A stretch of 64,000 nt of DNA from Chitinophagales bacterium (GCA_013299105.1 JAAFJY010000002.1:310001-374000), one strand, 5' to 3'. Shown: positions 51,956 through 62,473, counted from the first letter of the stretch. Translations and numbers: made by a program. The notes: generated by a model from the sequence alone, not told the origin.

Positions 51956-52834
51956 TCACCAGTATTCTATTTTGCGTTCGCTGATAGTGGTTTTGGGGCC
52001 GGTTTCAATTCTTTTGATCCAGTTTTTGTGCTTATCGTAGGTGTATTGGTAGGTGGTTCGTTCTTCACCTTTATCATATATTTCCACTTGTTTTACTTTG
52101 TCTTTGTTTTTGTTGTACTCCCATTTGAACGAAAAATTATAACTTGAGTTTTCGTATGAAATATAACTACGGTGAATTAAAATATTTTTATCATATTATT
52201 GCTTTGTAGTTTCCTTTTTATTTCCAGATGGATCATATTTAGTGCATTCAATTTCATTCCCTTGCTTGTCATAAGTAAACTTCTCATTGGATAACAATTT
52301 ACCTTGTCCATCATAAGAATTACCAACTGTAGGACGATGGTTTTTGAAGTTAGCGTAAACAGTTTTAGTTCCTAGCGCCCCTGTTTCGTAGTAAATAAGA
52401 TGTTCAGTGCTATTTGAATTGTCATCGTACATGAATATGTGTTTATATTTTATTTGATTCGTTTTTGCATTTCTTTCAATCATTTCAGTCAATAATTGTT
52501 TAGAATTATAAGCATATAGGTAAACACGAGAATCATCTGCTACTGATTGGTCACTATACTCAGTAGTCCATTTTTTTAAACTACCGTTCTCTTCAAAAAA
52601 ATGAGCCTCTTTATCAACCCACCCTCCATCTTTCTGAATCTCCCCAAACTTATCAACCCCATTAAACCTAGTTTCCTCTACAGACCGCACCTTACCTTTC
52701 AAATTCAAGGTCTCCCAATTGTTCTTATAATGCTGCAATTCATCCTTGCCTAAATTTTTGCAAGCCCGAAAAAGAAAAAGAATGGCAAGCAGTATTCCAA
52801 ACACACCAAGGAGTAAAAAGGACCGGGTTTTTAT
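51956..52834 (-). pseudogene. Decayed lipoprotein with YD/Rhs-like strands
   Basis: One frame runs from 52834 to a TGA at 51956 but is broken by TAA at 52196-52198. Both sides are similar: YDKQGNEIECTKYDPSG before it and YTYDKHKNWIKRIETG after, a short beta-strand repeat found in MORN/Rhs-like lipoproteins. The expected start codon is ATA (52832-52834), followed by KTRSFLLLGVFGILLAILFLF and lipobox FRAC, so the ATG seems lost too; only a GTG inside the signal remains. Total about 290 codons. Confidence 0.7.
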
Positions 52835-53093
52835 CGATTATTATTTTTGAGGTGAAAAGAATTACCCAAGCAAAATAACATGAATATTGCAAAAAACACC
52901 TGGATAAGGACCAAAAACAAGATAAATTTTTGACAAAAAGCCCAAACCTGAAACCGAAATCCCATCTAAAATCGTGTAACCCTGGACTTCAGTCCGGGGA
53001 CAAAACGCCTCCCCTGATCCCCATCTATCATCAATCCAACAGTTGCATCAATTGACTCTTGTCTTTGGAAAACGCTTCAGCCAGCGTCACGTT

Positions 53094-53113
53094 AGACAGG
53101 CCATGGCCTGTCT
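53094..53113. repeat. Perfect 20-bp palindrome
   Basis: AGACAGGCCATGGCCTGTCT is fully self-complementary and is followed by CTAC. It sits in the gap 52835-53244 with a second hairpin near 52981-53001 (TGGACTTCAGTCC type). Both look like common dispersed intergenic palindromes. Confidence 0.6.
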
Positions 53114-53176
53114 CTACAGGGCCAATGTGCGGGCTTTTTGGCGTAAATGTTGATTTTCAATGAATAAAAATGCACC

Positions 53177-53244
53177 AAAATACAAAAGGCCCACTCCGAA
53201 TCTCGAAGCAGGCCTTTATTATTCTCTAATCCTAGCAGTAAAAA

Positions 53245-53264
<20 letters not shown>
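53177..53264 (-). repeat. accC 3' end and terminator, original copy
   Basis: The last six accC codons plus the terminator stem AAAGGCC/GGCCTTT (53185-53191 with 53211-53217, followed by T on the minus strand). It is the intact partner of the degenerate copy at 51081-51168. Confidence 0.6.
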
Positions 53265-54591
<1,327 letters not shown>

Positions 54592-54666
54592 AGAATTGAC
54601 GTTCCTACATAAATAGGCGTGATTGACTGCATTTTTATAGCTAAAAAGCAGCAATACCGCTGCAAA

Positions 54667-55185
54667 TTAACCCTTAGGATCGATCAAGTAAAGCACTTGA
54701 TCGTACTCCACTGGCGAACCATCTTCTATCAGCGCTTTGACCACAGTACCTGTGATGTCGGCTTCGATTTCGTTAAACAGCTTCATGGCTTCTACAATGC
54801 AAACCACCATTCCGGGGCTTACTTTGTCGCCAACTTTAACGAAAACAGGCTTGTCAGGGCCAGGTGAACGGTAGAAAGTACCCACGATTGGCGACTTGAT
54901 GGCCACGTAACGGCTATCGTCACTAGCAGCGGTAGCTGTAGCAGCAGGCGTGACGGCGGGGGCAGTTGCCGCAGGAGCAGGAGCCGCCGCAAAAGGGGCC
55001 GCCGCAGGAACAGCAGATGGCGCCGTAGTGACCTGAGTAGGCACGCCAGAGAGCACCACTTGTTGGCCTTGGTTATAGTGTTTCCCACGAACAGTGAGGC
55101 GAAAATCACCTTCCCGCATCGAAAATTCAGAAAACTCGAGGCGACTGATCAGTTTGAGCAATTCTTGTAAATCCTTAGCATCCAT
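54667..55185 (-). CDS. accB: Acetyl-CoA carboxylase biotin carboxyl carrier protein
   Basis: A 172-residue BCCP. Helical N-terminus, an Ala/Pro-rich flexible linker (about 48-88) and the biotinyl domain with the biotinylated Lys135 in VEAMKLFNE. The thumb-like YRSPGPDKPVFVKVGD segment is present. It carries biotin between AccC and the carboxyltransferase. Co-directional with accC downstream and efp upstream. Confidence 0.97.
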   Translation of the reverse strand: MDAKDLQELLKLISRLEFSEFSMREGDFRLTVRGKHYNQGQQVVLSGVPTQVTTAPSAVPAAAPFAAAPAPAATAPAVTPAATATAASDDSRYVAIKSPIVGTFYRSPGPDKPVFVKVGDKVSPGMVVCIVEAMKLFNEIEADITGTVVKALIEDGSPVEYDQVLYLIDPKG

Positions 55186-55239
55186 GAATACAGATTTGTT
55201 GGAACCTGAAAAAGTTAGGATAATGGGCTGTGTGGAGGG

Positions 55240-55275
55240 AAAGTTGAAGGGTTGAAAGGCTGAAATGTTGAAAAG
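55240..55275. repeat. TTGAARR heptamer tract
   Basis: Five tandem heptamers of the GTTGAAGG / GCTGAAAT / GTTGAAAA type in the 314-bp gap between accB and efp; same family as at 48011 and 32704. Confidence 0.5.
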
Positions 55276-55436
55276 AACAGATCACTTGCCTATGCATATT
55301 TTGATTCAATGAATCGACAATGGCTCAACGCTTTTACATACTATGCCAAACAGCTGTTTTTTTTCGTACGAAAGGTACAAAGAGAATCGAATTTGAAAAG
55401 GCAAAATATTTTTGATCCTTCCAAGCCAAGAGCCTC

Positions 55437-55484
55437 CAAGCACAAGGCCCTGTTTCAAAAAAGTGAAAGAGGGCCTTGTGCTTG
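55437..55484. terminator. Long perfect hairpin after efp
   Basis: A 15-bp perfect stem CAAGCACAAGGCCCT (55437-55451) with 55470-55484, loop 18 nt, starting 16 bases after the efp stop. The T tract is poor, so it may be a processing or pausing signal rather than a full stop before accB. Confidence 0.7.
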
Positions 55485-55499
55485 AAAAGACTAATTTAA

Positions 55500-56066
55500 T
55501 CAACGCTTGATGCGCTCCAGGTATGCACCCGTAGACACGTCAATTTTGATCAGGTCACCTTCGTTGATGAACAGCGGTACGCGTACATCAGCACCAGTTT
55601 CCACCTTGGCAGGCTTCAGTGTGTTGGTGGCGGTATCACCTTTCAAACCTGGTTCGGTGTAAGTCACTTCCAGGATGATGTTTTGAGGCATCTCTAGGGT
55701 GAGCGGAGTGTTTTTTGCTGCGTGGAACAGGATGTCAACTTCAGTGCCTTCTTTGAGCAGTTTCGGGCTTTCGATGAAGTCTTCGTCCATCGTGATTTGC
55801 TCGTAATCTTCGTTGTTCATGAAGTTGTAGCCCGTTTCATCCTGGTACAGGTACTGAAATTTACGGCGCTCAACCCGCACTTCATCCAATTTAGTGCCCG
55901 ATGGGAAAGTGTTTTCCAACACCCGGCCATCCGCTACACTCTTCAACTTGGTCCGTACAAACGCAGCACCACGGGCCGGTTTTACGTGTTGGAATTCAAT
56001 GATGGCAAAAATGTCATTGTTCCACTCGATGCACATTCCTTTGCGGATATCAGAAGTACTTGCCAT
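55500..56066 (-). CDS. efp: Translation elongation factor P
   Basis: A 188-residue EF-P with the three beta-barrel domains (ASTSDIRKGMCIEWNND; DEVRVERRKFQYLYQDE; TYTEPGLKGDTATNTLKPA in the middle; SEG-like C-terminal VPLFINEGDLIKIDVSTGAY). It helps the ribosome pass polyproline stretches. The tip of the domain I loop reads KPARGAAF with Arg32, where lysine-type EF-Ps have a modified Lys at position 34; see findings. In operon-like order after fabH. Confidence 0.96.
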   Translation of the reverse strand: MASTSDIRKGMCIEWNNDIFAIIEFQHVKPARGAAFVRTKLKSVADGRVLENTFPSGTKLDEVRVERRKFQYLYQDETGYNFMNNEDYEQITMDEDFIESPKLLKEGTEVDILFHAAKNTPLTLEMPQNIILEVTYTEPGLKGDTATNTLKPAKVETGADVRVPLFINEGDLIKIDVSTGAYLERIKR

Positions 56067-56150
56067 GTCGGTTTATTGCTTTAAAGACTGGTTTTTAAAA
56101 AGATGCGCGAAGATAGGTAAAGTGTTTTGAAATTTTCCACATCCGTGCAA

Positions 56151-57140
56151 TCAATATGCCCATTTCAGCCAGATCGAGCCCCAAGTGAAGCCCCCGCCAA
56201 AGGCTGTGAGGATCACATTGTCGCCTTTTTTGAGCTGCGATTCCCACTCCCACAAGCACAGCGGAATGGTACCGGAAGTGGTGTTTCCATACTTGTGGAT
56301 GTTGATCATTACTTTTTCGAGGGGGAAATCGGCCATGCTCGACACCGTCTCAATGATGCGGCGATTGGCCTGGTGTGGTGCCAACCAAGCGATGTCATCA
56401 GCGCTGAGATTATTGCGCTCCATGATCTTTTTCACCACGTCCGACATGCCTGATACAGCGGCTTTGAACACTGGCTGGCCATTTTGATAGATGAAGTGAT
56501 CACCAGCAGCCACTGTTGCTGCAGTAGGAGGATAGCGTGATCCCCCCGCTTTTTGGTACAAGTAATTTTGGCCTGAGCCATCACTTTTTAGGATGGAATC
56601 CATGATGCCAATGCCCTCCGTGCTGGGTTCGAGCAAAACCGCACCTCCACCGTCACCAAACAGGATGCAGGTGCTGCGGTCGGTGTAGTCCACGATCGAA
56701 GACATCTTGTCAGCCCCCACCACGATTACTTTCTTGTGTGTACCCGACTCTACAAACTTTGAGGCCGTCACCAAAGCAAAAATAAAGCCTGAGCAAGCCG
56801 CATTGAGGTCGTAGCAAAAAGCATTGCGAATATCCAGGGCATCGGCAATGATGTTAGCGGTATCCGGAAAATGCATATCGCCAGTGACGGTGGCACAAAT
56901 CAGCATGTCCACATCTTCCGCCCGGGTATTGGTTTTTTCTAAAAGCCCTTTAACCGCTTGGATGCCGATGTGCGAAGTACCCATCGCCTCGCCTTTTAGA
57001 ATATGTCGTTCTTTGATGCCAGTGCGAGAGACAATCCACTCGTCATTGGTCTCTACCATTTTTTCCAGGTCTTTGTTGGTCAGCACATCGGCTGGTACCC
57101 AGGCATGAATGCCAGTAATCGCCGCTTGTAGTTTAGACAT
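56151..57140 (-). CDS. fabH: Beta-ketoacyl-ACP synthase III
   Basis: A 329-residue FabH with the catalytic triad Cys116 (NAACSGF), His256 (APHQANRR) and Asn286 (KYGNTTSGT). GIKERHI near 41-47 and the ILFGDGGGAVLLEP block are characteristic. It starts fatty-acid chains by condensing an acyl-CoA with malonyl-ACP. First of the fabH-efp-accB-accC series; a minus-strand promoter (TAATTTTG with CTTG 19 bp upstream) is at 57224-57254. Confidence 0.96.
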   Translation of the reverse strand: MSKLQAAITGIHAWVPADVLTNKDLEKMVETNDEWIVSRTGIKERHILKGEAMGTSHIGIQAVKGLLEKTNTRAEDVDMLICATVTGDMHFPDTANIIADALDIRNAFCYDLNAACSGFIFALVTASKFVESGTHKKVIVVGADKMSSIVDYTDRSTCILFGDGGGAVLLEPSTEGIGIMDSILKSDGSGQNYLYQKAGGSRYPPTAATVAAGDHFIYQNGQPVFKAAVSGMSDVVKKIMERNNLSADDIAWLAPHQANRRIIETVSSMADFPLEKVMINIHKYGNTTSGTIPLCLWEWESQLKKGDNVILTAFGGGFTWGSIWLKWAY

Positions 57141-57223
57141 ATAGCATTGATTTTGGCTTGTTTATGGATCATCTTTGGCTTAGAAATTAAGTCCAAAAGC
57201 TCCTCAAGCCGTTTTTTGCGTTG

Positions 57224-57254
57224 CAAAATTACCAATAATTTGCGCTTGTACAAG
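57224..57254 (-). promoter_or_regulatory. Promoter of the fabH operon
   Basis: On the minus strand CTTG (near 57254) then 19 bases then TAATTTTG (57224-57231), 84 bases upstream of the fabH ATG. The rest of the gap 57141-57440 shows nothing else I can support. Confidence 0.55.
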
Positions 57255-57440
57255 TAATTCCAGTAGACATCAAAGGCAGGGCTAATGTGAAGCCTGGTGA
57301 TGAGTTCGATTTTTGAACAGCAGACCTGAGTTTCTGGTAAACTCTAAAAAATGGTATTTTGACCCCCTAATCAATAATGGTTCTTGGCAAAACTGCCTTG
57401 AGTCCCAAACCTATCGTCCACATCCAAAACACCACCAATC

Positions 57441-58994
57441 ATGAAAACACCAGCCATCCTGCTGTTGCTCTGTCTCTCCGCTGCATTTTTAGTGGCCCAA
57501 AATACTGCCAAATTGGGCACCAAAATCAAAATCGAAACGGGCCTAATCGAAGGCCTGAAAAATGCCAAAGGCGATTTGCACATCTACAAAGGCATCCCTT
57601 TTGCCAAGCCTCCGGTTGGTGAGCTGCGCTGGAAAGCACCGCAAGCCCTGGAGAAATGGTCAGGTGTTAAAACTTGTACCAATTTTGGTGCCAGCCCGAT
57701 GCAGGGTAGTCCGCAACCTTTTTTTTGCTGGTCTGAGCCTTTTTTGATTCCCGCAGAACCGATCAGCGAGGATTGTTTGTACCTCAATGTATGGACTGGG
57801 GCCAAAAAAAGCAGCGAAAAACGGGCGGTTTTGGTCTACATTTATGGCGGTGGTTTCATGAGTGGTGGCAGCGCATGCCCGATTTACGACGGCGAAGCGA
57901 TGGCCCAAAAAGGGGTGGTTTTTGTAAGCATCAACTACCGGGTAGGCAACTTTGGTTTTTTCACCCATCCCGAATTGTCGCAGGAAGCAGCTTCCAAAAC
58001 ATCTGGCAATTACGCCCTGCTCGACATGATTGCAGCCTTGCAATGGATCCAAAAAAACATTGCCCAATTCGGTGGCGACCCCCAGCAAGTAACCATTGCG
58101 GGGCAGTCGGCAGGGGCTTTTGGCATCAATTTCTTGTGTGCTTCGCCCTTGACCAAGGGCTTGTTCCAGCGGGCCATCGCCCAAAGTGGAGGTAGTTTTT
58201 ACGAAAGCCCCTTGCGCCGCAATACTACGTTGAAAGAAGCGGAAGAACGTGGTTTGCAATTTGCCAAAAACCTGAATTGCCAGTCCTTGGTTGAATTGCG
58301 CAAGCAACCCGCCGCAAGTATTTTGAAGGCTCAAGGTGGTTTTGGTCCCGTGCTTGACGGCCATGTTTTGCCTGAAAAAATCATGGACACCTACCTTGCC
58401 AATCGCCAAAATGATGTGCCCATCCTGCTAGGCTGGAACGCCGACGACGTAGTAATGGTGCCTCCGCCGAGCAGCCCAGAGGTTCATCGCACCCTGATGC
58501 AAACGCGCTATGGAAATCTTGCCAATGAAGCCCTTAGCGCTTACCCTGCCAATAATCCCGAGCAAATCAAAGCCGCCCAATTGGCCATGGGGCGCGATGA
58601 AACCTTTGGCACCCAAGTGTACGCCTGGGCCAAAATCCAGGCCAGCAAGGGCAAATCGCCAGTTTACCTGTACAATTTCAACCGCAAACTGCCCTTCGCC
58701 AAACCTGAAGAGGACTTCGGAGCCTTTCACTCTGGCGAGATCGTGTATGCCTATCAAAACCTCCATACCATCAATCGCCCCTGGCAGCCTGCAGATCATC
58801 AACTGGCAGCAACGATGTCGACTTATTGGACCAATTTTGCAAAAACGGGTAATCCCAATGGAAAAGGTCTACCCATTTGGAGTCCGTATAAGGTGGACAG
58901 CGAGCAAGTGATGATTTTGGACGAAAAATGCCAATCGGTAGTCTTTCCTGGTAAAGCGCAAATGGCATTTTGGGAAAAAATTTATGCCCGGTAG
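57441..58994 (+). CDS. Type-B carboxylesterase
   Basis: A 517-residue exported carboxylesterase. Signal peptide MKTPAILLLLCLSAAFLVAQ; oxyanion-hole YGGGFMSGG (135-143); nucleophile elbow GQSAG with Ser223; FGGDPQQVTIAGQSAG is the family hallmark. A Glu in the GRDETFGTQVY region (about 395) and His in FGAFHSGEI (about 432) can complete the triad. Likely hydrolyses esters in the periplasm or outside the cell; substrate not determined. Confidence 0.92.
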   Translation: MKTPAILLLLCLSAAFLVAQNTAKLGTKIKIETGLIEGLKNAKGDLHIYKGIPFAKPPVGELRWKAPQALEKWSGVKTCTNFGASPMQGSPQPFFCWSEPFLIPAEPISEDCLYLNVWTGAKKSSEKRAVLVYIYGGGFMSGGSACPIYDGEAMAQKGVVFVSINYRVGNFGFFTHPELSQEAASKTSGNYALLDMIAALQWIQKNIAQFGGDPQQVTIAGQSAGAFGINFLCASPLTKGLFQRAIAQSGGSFYESPLRRNTTLKEAEERGLQFAKNLNCQSLVELRKQPAASILKAQGGFGPVLDGHVLPEKIMDTYLANRQNDVPILLGWNADDVVMVPPPSSPEVHRTLMQTRYGNLANEALSAYPANNPEQIKAAQLAMGRDETFGTQVYAWAKIQASKGKSPVYLYNFNRKLPFAKPEEDFGAFHSGEIVYAYQNLHTINRPWQPADHQLAATMSTYWTNFAKTGNPNGKGLPIWSPYKVDSEQVMILDEKCQSVVFPGKAQMAFWEKIYAR

Positions 58995-59057
58995 AAGCGA
59001 TTTTACAGCTCGAGGGTGTTTTAAAACAGTTTCTAAACCAATCTCAGGGCTAGTCCT

Positions 59058-59065
59058 TATCTTTG
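59058..59065 (+). promoter_or_regulatory. -7 box TATCTTTG right before the AAA-ATPase gene
   Basis: Exact TAnnTTTG match ending 4 bases before ATG 59070, so the transcript would begin at or just inside the start codon. Confidence 0.45.
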
Positions 59066-59069
59066 ATCC

Positions 59070-60608
59070 ATGAAAAACTTACCACTAGGCATTCAGCATT
59101 TTGATCAATTGATTTCACGAGGAGCTATCTACGTGGACAAAACCCCTTTGATTTGTGAGATGCTCAACCAGTATCAGGCTGTTTTTCTAGCCCGCCCCCG
59201 CCGTTTTGGCAAGTCTTTGCTTTTGTCCACCATTGCCCAGTTGTTTGCTGGGCGGAAAGACTTGTTCCAAGGTCTTTGGGCGGAGAACAACTGGGATTGG
59301 AATCGGGTGCATCCGGTGATCCATTTTTACATGGACCTTACGGGGTTCCAAGACCTGGGCTTAAACCTAGGCTTGATGCAACACCTGGACGGTATTGCGA
59401 GTAAAGATGGATTGACTTTGAGCGCTGAAACGCCTGGCCTGCGCTTGAAAGAATTGATTGAAAAGTTACACGAAAAATACGGGAAAAGAGTCGTGATGTT
59501 GGTGGATGAATACGACAAACCCATTGTGGACGTCCTTACCCAACCCGAACAGGCGGAAGAAAACCGCAAGATTTTAGGTGATTTTTATGGTGTACTCAAA
59601 CCGATTGGCGACAAGCTGGAGTTTTTGATGCTCACGGGCATTTCCAAATTTAGCCAGGTAAGTGTATTCTCCAAGCTCAATCAACTGGAGGACATTAGTC
59701 TGGTTAGTCATTGTTCGACTTTATTGGGCTATACCGAAACAGAATTGACCCAGTATTTTGATGATTATTTGGCGCGAGCGCGGCAAGAACTGGGCTATGA
59801 ATCAGATGCTTTTGCCGCTCAGATCAAACATTGGTACAATGGTTATTCCTGGGATGCTAAAAATCTGGTGTATAACCCGGTTTCGTTCATGCGTTTCTTG
59901 CGCGACCGTCGTTTTAGCAACTACTGGTTTGCTACGGCTACACCTGGCTTTTTGATCGAACAATTGCGGCAGAGGGCCTTTTACAACATTGATGAACTGG
60001 AAGTATCTGAAGAAGTTTTTGAAAGCTATACCTTGCAAAACCTAGATGTGAGGGTGCTGCTGTTCCAAACTGGCTACCTGACCATCAAGTCAATTTTAAG
60101 ACACAATACCTACGTTTTAGGCTACCCCAACTACGAGGTCGAATCTTCTTTGACCCGCCATTTGATGAGTGCGGTGGGCCATTTGGACAGTACCGTGCCG
60201 GGCCCTACCGTGTTTCGCTTAAGAGAAGCTTTTTATCAAAACGACCTGGAGAAGGCCATCTCGATCATCAACACCCTTTTTGAGAACATCCCCGGCACCC
60301 TGAATCGCAAGAAGGTAGAAGCGGATTACCACGCCATGCTCTACCTGGTCTTCAAGTACATGGGCCTGGAGGCTGATGCAGAAGTACCTGGCCTGCGGGG
60401 CCGCTCGGATGCGGTGCTCAAAACGCCAAGCCATGTTTATGTGATCGAGTTCAAACTGGACCAAAGTGCCCGCGCCGCCCTGGATTACCTGCGTGAGAAA
60501 GGCTACGCCGAAAAACATCGGTATGATGGGCGGCCAGTGCTGCTGTTGGGGATCAATTTTAGTCGGAAGAAGAGGGTAGTGGATGATTGGGTGGTGGAGG
60601 GACTGTAA
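59070..60608 (+). CDS. AAA-ATPase-like/PD-(D/E)XK nuclease family protein
   Basis: A 512-residue protein of the AAA-ATPase_like/DUF1703 type that occurs in many paralogues in Bacteroidota. N-terminal IQHFDQLISRGAIYVDKT, P-loop-like ARPRRFGKSLL with Lys48, VVMLVDEYDKPI (Walker-B-like), and a C-terminal PD-(D/E)XK-like core (SDAVLKTPSHVYVIEFKLDQSARAALDYL with Asp and Glu-Phe-Lys). Function is unsettled; a role in DNA or nucleotide processing or as a selfish or defence element has been suggested. It is a lone gene before a polysaccharide cluster. Confidence 0.85.
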   Translation: MKNLPLGIQHFDQLISRGAIYVDKTPLICEMLNQYQAVFLARPRRFGKSLLLSTIAQLFAGRKDLFQGLWAENNWDWNRVHPVIHFYMDLTGFQDLGLNLGLMQHLDGIASKDGLTLSAETPGLRLKELIEKLHEKYGKRVVMLVDEYDKPIVDVLTQPEQAEENRKILGDFYGVLKPIGDKLEFLMLTGISKFSQVSVFSKLNQLEDISLVSHCSTLLGYTETELTQYFDDYLARARQELGYESDAFAAQIKHWYNGYSWDAKNLVYNPVSFMRFLRDRRFSNYWFATATPGFLIEQLRQRAFYNIDELEVSEEVFESYTLQNLDVRVLLFQTGYLTIKSILRHNTYVLGYPNYEVESSLTRHLMSAVGHLDSTVPGPTVFRLREAFYQNDLEKAISIINTLFENIPGTLNRKKVEADYHAMLYLVFKYMGLEADAEVPGLRGRSDAVLKTPSHVYVIEFKLDQSARAALDYLREKGYAEKHRYDGRPVLLLGINFSRKKRVVDDWVVEGL

Positions 60609-60685
60609 CAAGATCGAGTAAAAAAACTACTCATTCTATCTATAAAAATATACCCTCCTCTGTTTTTTTCTCGCCTCCTTTGCCT

Positions 60686-60693
60686 TAACTTTG
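60686..60693 (+). promoter_or_regulatory. -7 box TAACTTTG of the polysaccharide-cluster regulator
   Basis: Exact TAnnTTTG match, 35 bases before the ATG at 60729. Confidence 0.45.
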
Positions 60694-60728
60694 CGGGCGC
60701 ATCCATTCATCCCAAAACCAAAGCGCAC

Positions 60729-61274
60729 ATGATCGAAGCGCTGATTTCGTCCAAAACCCGCATCAAATTGCTGTTGAAATTTTTTCTCAACAGCGACACT
60801 ACCGCCTATTTGCGTGGGCTGGAGGCGGAATTTGGCGAATCCAGCAATGCCATTCGCTTGGAATTGAACAAGCTGGAAAACGCTGGGATGCTGCTGACCG
60901 AGCAAATCGGCAATAAAAAACTCTTCCGGGCCAACACTGGCCATCCCTTGTTTCGGGAAATCAACAACATTGTGATCAAGCACCTGGGTTTGGATCAGGT
61001 CATCGAGCAGGTAGCCCAGCGTTTGGGCGACCTGGAGCAGGTTTTTCTGACGGGCGACTTCGCACAAGGCAGCGATGGGCCAATCATTGACCTCATCTTA
61101 CTGGGCGAAGTGGACAGGGCTTATCTTTTGCAATTGGTGGAAAAAACCGAAAAACTGGTCAAACGCAAAATCCGCTACCTCATTTGTGAATCACAGGAAT
61201 TTGAGACCCAGATCAAACCCCAATTGGACGACAAACCCCTGCTCCTTTGGTCGCGGGACGAAAATAAAATGTGA
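60729..61274 (+). CDS. Winged-helix/nucleotidyltransferase-like regulator
   Basis: A 181-residue protein: N-terminal winged helix (TRIKLLLKFFLNSDTTAYLRGLEAEF, SSNAIRLELNKLENAGMLL) and a C-terminal degenerate nucleotidyltransferase fold (VFLTGDFAQGSDGPIIDLILLGEVD). In place of the catalytic GSxxxGxxxxxSDxD it has GDFAQGSDGPIID, so activity is doubtful. Proteins of this build commonly open Bacteroidota polysaccharide clusters. The stop shares one base with the next ATG (TGATG), implying coupling to the oxidase. Confidence 0.8.
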   Translation: MIEALISSKTRIKLLLKFFLNSDTTAYLRGLEAEFGESSNAIRLELNKLENAGMLLTEQIGNKKLFRANTGHPLFREINNIVIKHLGLDQVIEQVAQRLGDLEQVFLTGDFAQGSDGPIIDLILLGEVDRAYLLQLVEKTEKLVKRKIRYLICESQEFETQIKPQLDDKPLLLWSRDENKM

Positions 61275-62473
61275 TGCAGAAGGACGTAATCATCATCGGC
61301 GGAGGAATCGTTGGCCTGGCTACTGCCTGGCGGCTGCTGGAAGCACGCCCGGAGCTGAGCATCACCGTCCTCGAAAAAGAGCAGGACATCGCCGCCCACC
61401 AAACTGGGCACAACAGCGGCGTCATCCATTCTGGTATCTACTATCGACCAGGCACCTTGCGGGCGCGAAACTGCCGCGAAGGTTATGCCGAGCTCTTGCA
61501 ATTTTGCCAAAAACACGAGATCGCGCACGAGATCTGTGGCAAGGTCATCGTAGCCACCCGACCGGAAGAACTACCCCAGTTGGATAAAATCATGGACCAC
61601 GGTTGGCGCAATGGCCTGATCGGCATTCGCCGCATTGGTCCCGAAGAAACCCGCGAAAAAGAACCCCATGTGCAAGCCCTGGAGTCGATCTGGGTGCCAC
61701 AGGCGGGCATCATCAAGTACCGTCGGGTAGCCGAAACTTATGTCAAACTCCTGCGAGCAGGTGGTGCCGAAGTCAGAACGGGTTTCAAAGTGGTCAATAT
61801 CCTGCGCAAGGGTGGCGAAATCATCGCCCAAAGCGAAAAAGACGAAGTGCGAGGCCGAATTTTGGTCAATTGTGCGGGCTTGTATTCTGACAAAGTAGCC
61901 CAAATGACGGGTCAAAACCTCGACGGCATTCAAATTCTCCCCTTTCGCGGAGAGTATTATGTGCTGAAAAAAGAAAAACAATACCTGGTCAATAACCTAA
62001 TTTACCCCACACCCAATCCCAACTTTCCTTTCTTGGGGGTGCATTTTACCCGCATGATCGAAGGGGGGATTGAAGCTGGCCCCAACGCCGTTTTGGCCTT
62101 CCGCCGCGAAGGATACAGCCGTTGGGATTGGCAAGTAGGCGAGTTGATGGAAACTTTGGCGCATCCTGGTTTCCGACAATTAGCCGTTAAACATTGGCGC
62201 GAAGGCATGGATGAGATGCAACGTTCGTTTTTCAAAAGTGCTTTTGTCAAAGCCTTGCAAAAACTAGTGCCAGCAGTACAGGCCGATGACCTGGAACGCG
62301 GCGGCGCTGGTGTGCGTGCCATGGCCTGCGACCGAGAAGGCAAGCTGATCGACGAGTTTTTGATCCTCGAAAACGACCGGGTAGTCAATGTGTGCAATGC
62401 CCCTTCGCCAGCGGCAACTGCTTCATTGGCCATCGGCAAAACGATTGCTGAGCGTACTTTGAGCAAACTATAG
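61274..62473 (+). CDS. lhgO: L-2-hydroxyglutarate oxidase
   Basis: A 399-residue FAD-dependent oxidoreductase from ATG 61274 (the preceding GTG is less likely). FAD-binding VIIIGGGIVGLATAW (about 5-19), EKEQDIAAHQTGHNSGVIHSGIYY (about 37-60) and the C-terminal VCNAPSPAATASLAIGK. This matches LhgO/YgaF, which oxidises L-2-hydroxyglutarate to 2-oxoglutarate and passes electrons to the membrane quinone pool. Overlaps the regulator by one base and is co-directional with the aminotransferase 42 bases on. Its presence in a sugar cluster is unusual. Confidence 0.9.
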   Translation: MQKDVIIIGGGIVGLATAWRLLEARPELSITVLEKEQDIAAHQTGHNSGVIHSGIYYRPGTLRARNCREGYAELLQFCQKHEIAHEICGKVIVATRPEELPQLDKIMDHGWRNGLIGIRRIGPEETREKEPHVQALESIWVPQAGIIKYRRVAETYVKLLRAGGAEVRTGFKVVNILRKGGEIIAQSEKDEVRGRILVNCAGLYSDKVAQMTGQNLDGIQILPFRGEYYVLKKEKQYLVNNLIYPTPNPNFPFLGVHFTRMIEGGIEAGPNAVLAFRREGYSRWDWQVGELMETLAHPGFRQLAVKHWREGMDEMQRSFFKSAFVKALQKLVPAVQADDLERGGAGVRAMACDREGKLIDEFLILENDRVVNVCNAPSPAATASLAIGKTIAERTLSKL

